From Bimuria novae-zelandiae CBS 107.79 (lineage: Eukaryota; Ascomycota; Dothideomycetes; Pleosporales; Didymosphaeriaceae), in assembly GCA_010015655.1 (NCBI GenBank), contig ML976672.1:109140-151968 (forward strand): DNA of 42,829 nucleotides, in the 5' to 3' direction. Numbering within the stretch: the first letter of the stretch is position 1; each line of letters begins with the position of its first letter. Below are positions 32,873-41,980 of this stretch, piece after piece. Position numbers and translations under genes: made by a program. The notes beneath the pieces were generated by a model. The model was not told the origin of the DNA. It saw only the letters and a program-made list of their open reading frames with translations, and did not search any database.

Positions 32873-33033
32873 TATAATGGGCTACGCCTAGTTATTACCT
32901 TAGATCCTTAACCCTTAGTTATACGAACCCTAGATATATAAGTTTAACCCCTAAAGCTTAACTTTAGACTCTCTATCAAATTTATAAGTATTCTTCTGGC
33001 ACCTTTGGCTCCTTAAGCACCCAGCCCCTTACA
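32873..33033 (+). repeat. Gypsy D 3' LTR
   Basis: 161 bp, aligning end to end with the 5' LTR. The first TG is changed to TA and the terminal CA is kept. Confidence 0.92.
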
Positions 33034-33320
33034 TATTAGAGGGCAGACGTGGGCGTCTTTTTTAAAAATTTACTCTATTAAAGAGTTTTTTATATAATGG
33101 AGTTAATTACTACCAGTATTAATAATTAGTATAACTATTAGTCACGCCTTATATACGGGTAAAAGAAAGTAGGTTAAGAAATACTATATACTTTAGATAT
33201 AGCACGCTAGTAAGAATAAAGATCTATATTAAAATTATTAATAGCTAATTATATAGCTAGCTCACGGGTGTCTATATTAAAGAGCGTTGTTAAGAGATAT
33301 CGCGTGTTCTGTGTAGGTGT
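33034..33320. other. Spacer right of Gypsy D
   Basis: It starts with the target duplication TATTA and a short unmutated GC-rich piece (GGGCAGACGTGGGCG), then turns AT-rich. No gene seen. Confidence 0.4.
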
Positions 33321-33420
33321 CACGTTTTGGTGGGGTAGCCCGAATCCATATGTGGCTCGAACCTATACCGTGTCTCGACAGTCAGTGCGCAACATCATTT
33401 AATGCGCAACCCTAACATAA
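33321..33420. repeat. Terminal-repeat-like block of a Fot-type transposon
   Basis: Bases 33321-33370 resemble 2201-2250, sharing TGGTGGGGT, CCGAA and ATATGTGGC-type strings. The block is little mutated against strongly mutated flanks. I read it as the end of a DNA transposon. The matching opposite end was not found. Confidence 0.45.
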
Positions 33421-34950
33421 TCGCGACGTTAATAATATAAGGCTATAAACTCTATATAAAAGCTATTATTATAAGATTTTTTAGTAGAGAGGTTTTTTAG
33501 GTCCATAGATAATTACTATCGACTTAAATTATAAATATCTACTTAATATTTTAACTAAAAAGCTATTACGCAATAATAGTATTCATAGCGTAAATATTAT
33601 TATATTAATACGTATAGGTGCTAGCGTAGATTTCTTTCTATTTATAACTTTATAAGTAGCTTTTAAGGCTCTCTAACTTCCCTTTTTAGTAATTTTAAGA
33701 TGTCCTTAAAGTTATTATTAAGCCTTATAAGCCTATTAATAAAGGCGTTACTTAATAGCTAAATTAGCTTTCTTTTTAGTGCGCATATTTTTAACTACTA
33801 CCTACGTAACGCGCCTCTCTTAAAGTAAATAAGTTTTAAGCTATTTATTAGCTCTTTATATCTCTTATTACTAAATTTTTTAGAGTTATAATTATTCCTT
33901 TTTAGCTTTTTATTAACTAAGAAAATCGTGCGCTTTCTATACTTAAGCAGGTAACTAAAAAATAGCTTTTTTATGCTACTTCTTAGGTTGCTCTAAGGGC
34001 AAAGTCTTACTATTTATTTAACGCTATTTTTTATTCCTTAGGGCCTTTTAAAGACCCTTATTCTCGTGCTTTAAGAGTTACTTTTATATAGAAGTTAAGT
34101 AGATTATCTAGCTAAGCTTACGTAACTTTTTAATTATAATATCTTTAATAGTAGAGCGTAATAGTTATTTTATTTTACGCTAATTTAATACGCTAAGTAC
34201 TAATATAAAGCTTTTTTATAATTTTATCTTTAAAAAGAGCTCCTTATTAAATTACTTAGGGATAAGTATAGGATCTAGTAGTAAGATATTTATATACTTA
34301 AAAGCCTTAGTAATTAATTATAGCGTAACTAACGTAGTCTAGGCCCTTTAGAAGAGTATAAAGAAGTTTTTTTTAATAACTATTAATAGTCCTTAGCTCT
34401 TATATAGATAGGCAATAAACCTATTAGAGTAGGTAGCTAAGAAAGACTTAAATATATACACGTTAAGAGGCTATAATATATATCTTAAATAAGTGGGAAA
34501 TATAGCTAGGAGGATTATATTTTAGTTATAATAATTAATAAAATCTATAGTAACGTAAAACCTATAGCTATTAAGGATTAAAAGTTAGTATACTTATTAA
34601 TCCTTTTTAGCTTTCTCTCCTATATAGTAATTAAATACTTATTAAAGCTATTAAAGGCCTATCTCGTTATTTAACTAGCTAGAGGGAGATAAGGTAATAA
34701 AAACTTTATATTATTAAGAATTAATTTCTTTTACTTAGCTTAATTATAGGCTCTTAGCGTTAAATTAATAAATTAGTAATAAATTAATAGTAGATTTATT
34801 AGCGCATATACATGCGATAATTAATATCTACTTATAATTATTATCTTATATAGATTACCTTACTTAGCAACTCTTATATAGAGGCCTATTAAAGATCCTT
34901 TTTAAGCGGCTAGTAATACCAAGGAGGAAGCTTTTCTTATTTATATTATA
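33421..34950 (-). pseudogene. Unidentified coding remnant, RIP-degraded
   Basis: The minus strand has protein-like runs with TAA/TAG stops, such as LDNLLNFYIKVTLKARE (about 34060-34110) and FNKYLITI*ERKLKRINKYTN (about 34590-34650). They are rich in Leu, Ile and Lys. I cannot assign a family. Given the terminal-repeat-like block on its left, a DNA transposon is the simplest guess. Confidence 0.3.
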
Positions 34951-35054
34951 GTAATTATTACGAGCCAGAAACAGGGTGATGGGGGATGAGCGCTTATAAG
35001 GATAGGCGACCAAGAAACAGGTTAACAAGCACGCTAAGGAGCTAGCCTTAAGGT

Positions 35055-35146
35055 CACGTGACTACTTAGTTAATTAGTAGTACTAAGCAACAAAGCAGGA
35101 CACGTGACTACTTAGTTAATTAGTAGTACTAAGTAACTAAGCACGT
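35055..35146 (+). repeat. 46-bp tandem repeat with internal palindrome in the Gypsy E LTR
   Basis: Units at 35055-35100 and 35101-35146 share CACGTGACTACTTAGTTAAT and the next 13 bases exactly. Each contains CACGTG and an inverted repeat CTTAGT...ACTAAG. A TATATATATATATA run follows at about 35150-35163. The layout is that of an LTR enhancer followed by a TATA region. Confidence 0.75.
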
Positions 35147-35419
35147 AAGTATATATATATATAGAAGAGTTTCCTTTGTTATGCTCCTTATAGTTAACTT
35201 ATATATCTTTTGTACGAGTATATTCTCTTATATAGACTAATAGTTATCTTATTTTATTATAAAATTAGATTATTTAGCCTCGCGCTAAGTATCGCATTAA
35301 CTTATACTACTAAATAATTTATAAAGTACTATAATACCTTACTACCTTAAATTAGATTAAAATAAGGTGTAAGCGCCTTATAACACTTTAATTACTTTAT
35401 AGTATAATAGTAGAACCTA

Positions 35420-36300
35420 GTTTAATCACTATAGCTCTAATAAGTAAGGAAAAGACCCTAAAAGAGATAATTGTTAAATAAGTAGCTTAAATAACCTAGC
35501 TACAGGAAATTATTAACTAGATAAGTAAAAAAATAAGTAAATAGGAAGATATAAAATATTAACTAAAGGTCCTAAAGCCTAAAGCCTAGTCTAAAAAGGG
35601 CTACCTAGGAACGTTTCTAACCTAGATAGAACTATTTATCTGCTATAACCTAGGAAAGTTTAATATAGAATAAGATAAAATTCTAGTTACCTATATAAAT
35701 ATGCAGGACAAGATAGCTTTATAAGCTAAACTAATAATAGATAACTTCCTTAAGAATAGTAAATTAGAGAATTATAATTTAGACGCTACTAAGAACGCCT
35801 TTAAGGACTAAGAATTTTTTTATAAAATTATAAAAAGAATATTTAGCACTATTAATAAAGAATACTAAGCTAAAATACGCCTCTAATGCCTACGTTAAAA
35901 GAAGTTAGTAGTACTTTATATACTAAAATTTAAATAAATAATAGTAAAACTTAATAAATAAGGAAAAGCCCCACTTATAATCGCCTACTATAATAGACTA
36001 AAGGAATTAGTTAAGGACGAACTAGTCTACTAAGGAAAAGCAGATAATCTAGAAAAGCTTATTAATAACGCTATTAAAGTAGATAATCGCTTGTATAAGC
36101 GAAAGCTAGAGAAATAGCATAGTATCTAACTACTCTCTAGAAAAGAAAATAACGCTAGACCCGTCGGAAGAGATCGGGACGGAGATGTTATCATGACTAA
36201 CAAAGCCCGATGGTATAAAAAAAGAAACGGAAAGGGGAAGCAGCCGTACAAACCTAAGAAGAACTACCAGGGCAGGAGTGAAATCTCGCAAGAAGAACGA
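35420..36300 (+). pseudogene. Gypsy E gag, N-terminal part
   Basis: An N-terminal coiled-coil-like stretch (KTLKEIIVK*VA*IT, about 35455-35500) precedes a Retrotrans_gag-type capsid (about 35600-36100). The capsid contains LFICYNLGKFN, NAFKD*EFFYKIIKRIFSTI and LKELVKDELVY. The part before about 36125 is RIP-mutated with stops. From about 36140 it is clean (NARPVGRDRDGDVIMTNKAR, then a Lys/Gln-rich linker). The reading is broken at 36304 by the solo LTR and resumes after it in a compatible frame. The protein would form the particle shell. Confidence 0.8.
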
Positions 36301-36304
36301 GAAC

Positions 36305-36573
36305 TGTGACGGCCTGGCATGCCGGCAGGACACATGACCTCGCGTGAGAGGCGCGACTGCCTCACGCCTGGGTGCAGCTGCCTCACGCCTGGGCGCAGCT
36401 GCCCACGCACCCAGTGTAGCTATCTCGGATAGATAGATGTTCCGTGCCGAGCGGCAGCGCATAAAAGCGCCGCAGGCCTGTGTACCTACAGTCTCCTCAT
36501 CTTAGTGTAGCTGAAATAGAGCCAACCTACCTCATCTACTCTCTTGATGCAGGAGCCTGTGCCCGTCCTCACA
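36305..36573. repeat. Solo LTR in Gypsy E gag, unmutated
   Basis: It runs from TGTGACGGCC to GTCCTCACA (6-bp-scale terminal inverted repeat) and is flanked by perfect AGAAC copies (36300-36304 and 36574-36578). 269 bp, GC-rich, with a GCATAAAAGCG TATA-like element at about 36460. LTR plus one duplication is 274 bases, and the gag frame on each side is consistent with exactly this insertion. Short open frames on both strands here are shadows. It is a family not otherwise seen in the window. Confidence 0.92.
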
Positions 36574-36578
36574 AGAAC

Positions 36579-37010
36579 GGAGGTTTAAGGACAAGGCCTG
36601 CCTCCAATGTAGTAAGCAAGGCCACTTCGCCAAAGACTGCGAAGGTCAGGAGACCAAGGTTAATACGACCAACCTCCTACGAGTGGCCATGGCCACCCTC
36701 GTGCCAGTAGAGGCGAAGGAGATAGACCTCACACAAGAAATCCCAGAACCAATAAAAGAATGGGGAGAGGGACGAAAAACCCTCCACGAATACCAGATCT
36801 TCCAACGACTGGCAGATGACACCTGCTGGATGTGCAGTAGCACGCTACATCACTCGTCTCAGTGCAAGGCGAAGGTGATCGTCTAAGGACCACATGCGTG
36901 GGACGCTTATTGGCTTGCCGAAAAACTACAAGGACCCCCGAAGCAGTACCTACGCCAGGTCACGATACAAGAACAACACGCACATGCCAAGTGGTAGTAA
37001 TACACATAAA
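36579..37010 (+). pseudogene. Gypsy E gag, zinc-knuckle part, largely intact
   Basis: The frame resumes with Arg-Phe-Lys-Asp and a perfect CX2CX4HX4C knuckle (CLQCSKQGHFAKDC, 36599-36640). A 61-residue acidic linker follows, then a second perfect CX2CX4HX4C (CWMCSSTLHHSSQC, 36824-36865). The first stop, TAA at 36884-36886, is a probable Gln codon, since protein-like sequence continues (HAWDAYWLAEKL) to about 36990, where RIP stops begin. The ATG at 36683 is internal, not a true start. The knuckles would bind the element RNA. Confidence 0.8.
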
Positions 37011-40000
37011 AAGGATGCCAATAGCACTCTAAAACTAAAGTTAAAGCTTTTTACTTTTTAGGAGGCTTAGAATACTATAAACTTAAGAAAGACTAGTATA
37101 GCGTACCTAATAACTACTATAAACACTTCTTAGTCTATTAGGCTAAGCACTATAAGTAGAATAGCTAGTTTTAATATTTTAATATTACTTATAAACTATA
37201 TAAGTAATAAAAGTTTAAGATAGGCTAGTTCTCTTAGGGCCTAGATCCCTAAGATACTAGTATAATAATAAAAAGTATATAGCTAGGAAAAGACGCGGAC
37301 TACCTAATAAATAGATAAAACTAATATAACTTATAATACATTATACACCTAAGTTTATAGGAAGAAGTAGCTTTCTCTAATAATTACTTAGAGTATAGTA
37401 TATTAGCCTAAAATAAATACCTTACTCTAAATTACCTATAATATAGGAATTAGAGAGTATATAAGTCTAATAGGATTAGAGAGACCTATGCGCTGTATTA
37501 ATAATAATATAAGTAGTATAAAGTTAAAGAAATCTTAAAGCTAGCCTAACTTAAGGGTTAGGTATAGGAGGTAGAAGCCTTATAGGAGAGCTAAAACAAG
37601 TCTAAGAACTCTAAAGACTTAAAAAACTAAATTATTACTAGGTAACGAGCCATACTAGTAATAGTGTAATTATTATAGCTTATTAAGTAGATACTTGCTA
37701 AGTTAAAAAACGCTTAAATAAAAATATTATAGTACACGAGTATCGTGTTATAGTACTTATTAATTTAGGGGTAGACGCGTGTCTAATAGCCCTATAAGTA
37801 GTTCAAAAATATAATATACTATATTGTAACAAGAGAACACTGCTATAGATAGGACTTATAGACAGGATCTAGTTATAGAGATATAGTAATAGTTAGCTAC
37901 GCCTTAAGACGGCGCTAGTATAAGTTAATATAAAAGGCCTAAAGAGCTAACATGTTTTTACTATTACAAAGATAGGAGATATTAAAGCTATCGTAATATA
38001 TAAATAGCTAGAATAATATAATCTATAAATAGACTAGATTAAATAAACAATCCTTCCCTAAAATCTACTAGTAATAGCTTAGGCGAGTCCTAGCGAAAGA
38101 GAAACTCTTTAGAAACCTTAAGTAAAAAAAGGGAACTAACTATTTAAGATATAAAGAGTATTAGTATGCCATATAGATACAATTTTAAAATAATACCTAG
38201 GACAGGTGCACTATATATAGGTTTAAAAGGCTAAGATAGTCCCTAATAACTTAGGTCTACTAGAAGAATATAAGGAGTTCGCAGACCTGTTTAAGGAGTA
38301 CGATAAGACTATCTTACCTAAATATAAGAAGTAGGATTATAAGATACTACTAGTAAAAAGAGCTAAGCTATAGCTAGAGCGCCTAAGGCCTCTTACCTAT
38401 AAATAAGAAAAAGAGTTAAAAGAGCTAATACAAAGGAATCTACGCTTAAGAAAGTAAAAACTTAGTTAGAGCTTTATAGCCTTCTCTATACTCTTTATTC
38501 GCAAAAAAGATAGCAGGCTACGACTTTATATAAATTATAGATAGCTAAATACTATTATAGTTAAAAACTACTACCTATTACCCTTAATAACGGAGCTTAT
38601 AGATCAACTCCGAGGAGCTAAGTAGTTTACGAAATTTAACGTCTAAAATAAATTCTATAAGATCTAAATAGTAAAAAGTTATAAATAAAAAATAGCTTTC
38701 CGCACACGATATAGCCTCTTTAAGTATATAGTTATGCTAATAGGGCTAACTAATATACTAGTAACCTATTAGGAACATATAAATTAAGTATTATATAAAT
38801 ATTTAGACGTATTCTGTACGGCATACCTCAACGATATATTAATATACTTAAGCAGAACCTTAAAAACACATAAGAAACATGTTTATACGGTGTTATAAAA
38901 GTTATAAGAGTATAGATTGCTCCTACACCCTAAGAAATGTAAATTCCACGTTACGGAAACAGAATACCTAGGATTTATAATATCCTGAGAAGGTGTTAAA
39001 ATAGACCTAAAAAAGATCGCGATAATAGAAGAATAGCTACTACCTAAATTAATAAAAAATATTTAATCCTTTTTAGGCTTTACTAACTTCTATTGCAAAT
39101 TTATTAAGAACTACTTAAAGGTTACTACTTTACTAATAAAACTTATAAAAATAGGAAAATGGCGACCTTTATAGAAAGTAAAGAAGCAAGTCTTTAAATA
39201 ACTAAAGCGCCTATTCCTAATAGCACCCCTACTATAAATATACGACCTAGAGCGACAACATTACATCTACATAAACGTATTAAATTATGCGTTAGGGGCT
39301 ATACTACTATAAAAATATAATAATAAAAAGTAAAGACTAGTCTTCTATCACGCAAGGAAACCTTTAGGAGTAGAACTTAACTATAAGATTTATAATAAAA
39401 AACTACTAGCTATTATTAACTATTTTAAGTAATAAGAGGCATAACTTAAAAGAGCTAAATATTAAATAATAGTATTTTTTAATTATTTTAATCTAACACG
39501 CTTCACAATAACTAAAAAGCTTAATTAATAACAGGCTAGATAGTCTAAATAAATAGTAGAATTTAACTTCCGCATTACGCATCTACTAGGGAACGTAAAC
39601 ACTATAGTAGACGTACTTAGTAAATAATTAGATTTTATAGAAGAAGATAATAGTAGTAACTATATTACAATTCTAACGTACGCGAATGACGGAACCCTTT
39701 ACTATAATAAGATATAGCTCGCGCTAGCACTGGAGGTGCGACGCGTAGACTTTACCTATTATAGGCTAACTATAGATAGGATATAGGATTATAGCAGGCT
39801 TATAGATAAGGATTACTAAGCATATAACTTTTACTAAGCTATAAGATTAATAGTATAAGACTATTAAAACTATATCCAGATTAGTAAGCAAATAGCTCCG
39901 TTACTAATTAAGAAGCTATCTAAAGATAAAGACTAAAAATACCTAAAAATTACTAAAATAACGCGTTAAATCGCGAATAAATATGCTATCTCTAGGCTAC

Positions 40001-41222
40001 GCTAGGTAGTATAAAAGGTACTAAGCAACTATTTAGCCTGTTATAAGAATAAGCCTAAGGGACATAAGCCCTATAGCCTCTTATAGCTACTAAGGTCACC
40101 CCAAAGGGCATAGTCTAGTGTGACTATAGACTTTATTATAAAGCTACTAGTATTACTAGTACTAAGGAATAAAGACCCCTATAACTTAATTTTAGTTATA
40201 ATCTATTAACTTACTAAAGAGTTAAGATTTTTGCTAATTAGGGAAGCTATATTAGTAGAAAAATTAGTCTATATAATAGAATAAGAACTAATATTATAGG
40301 TTAGATAACTAAATAAATTTACTACAAATAAGGCTAAGATATCTACATTATTATATTAGACTATATTTATAGCTAAATTAGGGATTAAGCATAAGCTTAT
40401 AATAAGCTTCTACCTTAAAATAGATAGCTAAATAGAGCGCATAAACTAAACGCTAGAATAATATCTTTAGATATATATAAATAAGGTTTAAAATAATTAG
40501 GTAGAGCTATTACTAACAGCTTAACTAGCATACAACAGCGCAAGATTGGTAAATATAGAGTACTCGCCATACTATGCCAACCATGGATGTGAGCCGACGA
40601 CTTACCAGGATCCATTAGACATCTAGAGTATTGTAAAGGACGCAGCTAATAAAGCCAAACTTATATAAGAATATTGCGTGGCGTAATAAACAAATAGCGT
40701 AATAAGTAAATAAGAAAAGGATTATAGAACTAATTTTTAAAAAGGGGGATAAAGTCCTTCTCTCGCGAAAAAATCTTAAGATAATAAGGCTAAGTAAAAA
40801 ACTAAATAACTTTTAAAAAAAACTATTTAAAATTTAAGAGGTTAGAGGACTAGTTAATTTTAAACTATAATTACTTATAAATACACGCATCTACCTAGTC
40901 TTTTATAAGTTATTATTAAAATTAGTACTACTAGATACTAAACTAGAAATATAACTTAAACTTAAAGATAAAGAATATAAGGTTAAAGTAATTTAAGATT
41001 TATGAAAAATAGGGCGTTAGTATAAATACCTAGTAAAATAGAAAAGATAGCTAAAAAGCTATAATATATAAGAACTAGTGCGGAACCTTACTAACTACAA
41101 AGACGCCTTAAAAAAGTTTTATAAGGAACATCCTAACGTTCCACGCCCTAGAAGGGTTTAGGACGTTAAGGACAATAGGCTATCCTAGAAGTTAGGAGGG
41201 AGCTCCTCTATAGCGGACTAAA
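37011..41222 (+). pseudogene. Gypsy E pol with chromodomain, RIP-degraded
   Basis: A protease-like motif VLINLGVDACLIAL lies at about 37753-37794 (catalytic Asp-Ser/Thr-Gly changed). The RT runs about 38380-39000 with LITELIDQLRGAK*FTKFNV, GLTN and the catalytic box YLND at 38824-38835, where YLDD is expected. An FLGFTNFYCKFIKNYLKV thumb-like block sits at about 39070-39125. RNase H (about 39230-39630) contains GVELNYKIYNKKLLAIINYF. Integrase (about 39880-40610) has SVTIDFIIKLLVLLV and, near its end, a clean stretch at about 40540-40620 (YSPYYANHGCEPTTYQDP). The chromodomain (about 40970-41100) reads KYLVK*KR*LKSYNI*ELVRNL. Inactive by stops and catalytic loss. Confidence 0.88.
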
Positions 41223-41224
41223 TA

Positions 41225-41480
41225 GTCAGGGTAAATTCAGCCGGGCCGTTTAGCTAAAAGGGCTAGGGCAGGTCCCCTTCTAATACCTCTAAAGTAGTAC
41301 TCTTAATAGTAATTGTCTTCTTAGCACGCTTTATATTTAAAGCTAGCTATTTAGCTAAATATTTTTTTTTACACGCGCCACGCGTATTACTTTAAATACT
41401 ATATTTTACTTTTTTTACGCCTTTAAAATTTATATATCTAATTTTTACTTCTTAGTAACTAAATAAAAAAACTTATTATT
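41225..41480. other. AT-rich sequence right of Gypsy E
   Basis: Expected site of the 3' LTR, but nothing here matches the 5' LTR region. The chromodomain frame can be followed a little further as low-complexity protein. No feature supported. Confidence 0.35.
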
Positions 41481-41980
41481 GTAAAAAAGCGCCCTGACTA
41501 CGGGCGACTCAGTCTATCCACAGTACTAAGGCGATCCCTTAGAGAGGGAAGAGAAGGGCTGCGGCGAGGGAAGTAGATAGGCGGAAGGCCCGGATAGCGC
41601 CGTTCTAGAGCGGACTAGGGCCGTCGAGGGCCCTCGACCTACGACTCGTGACAAAGGCTCTTTTCTTTAAGGGTCTTAACCGCGAGAATAAGCACGTAAT
41701 AACTAGCCTAATTAGGCCTTGCGTATTATGTAAGCTAATAACGTAAGCTAAATCTTAAGCTTATACTAAGGCCTAAAACCCTTATTCTTACTTTCTACTC
41801 GGCGGCTTACCTCATCCTGGAGGCTCCCTAACCCGTAAGTACGACCTGGCCGATCTATGGCAGTCTAGGGTGCCTGACCCTAAATGCCCCCTATTTCGGT
41901 ACCTAGCCGCTCTAAATTTGGGGGTCGTGAAGGTAGACTAACCCAGTGTAGGCCTGCCAAGTCGTCCCTATACTTGTTAC
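41481..41980. other. GC-richer segment, no gene identified
   Basis: Composition changes sharply at about 41480 (GGGCGACTCAGTC onward), with purine-rich runs (AGAGAGGGAAGAGAAGGG at about 41539). There is no clear frame up to about 41810, then partial protein-like runs. It may be the untranslated leader of the element whose coding remnant follows. Confidence 0.4.

Larger units (their letters stand above)
25609..33033 (+). mobile_element. Gypsy element D: full-length chromodomain Ty3/Gypsy, RIP-degraded
   Basis: 161-bp LTRs (25609-25769 and 32873-33033) begin TGTAATGGG and end CCCCTTACA before RIP changes. They are flanked by TATTG (25604-25608) and TATTA (33034-33038), a target duplication differing by one RIP-type G to A. 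A polypurine tract lies just before the 3' LTR. The interior shows gag, protease, RT, RNase H, integrase and chromodomain, followed by about 1.9 kb of additional reading frames. Total length 7,425 bp. Confidence 0.92.
34953..41224 (+). mobile_element. Gypsy element E: chromodomain Ty3/Gypsy with split gag
   Basis: A plus-strand gag-pol (gag, zinc knuckles, protease, RT, RNase H, integrase, chromodomain) follows a probable 5' LTR. The LTR start is set near TATTACGAGCC at about 34953, and its end could not be fixed. No 3' LTR matching it is found before the window ends, so the element is truncated or its 3' LTR is lost. Gag carries a solo LTR of another family at 36305-36573. Confidence 0.75.

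Noticed and set aside
36130..36710. Open frames on both strands around the solo LTR (36130-36462 minus, 36480-36710 plus)
   Set aside because: They straddle the LTR boundaries; the real coding frame here is Gypsy E gag on the plus strand, which is broken by the LTR.
36646..36843. 65-codon minus-strand frame
   Set aside because: Antisense shadow of the intact gag zinc-knuckle segment.
40415..40615. 66-codon minus-strand frame with hydrophobic end
   Set aside because: Antisense to the Gypsy E integrase, which is identified on the plus strand.
41225..41560. 3' LTR of Gypsy E
   Set aside because: No sequence here aligns with the CACGTG repeat region or the TTACGAGCC start of the presumed 5' LTR.
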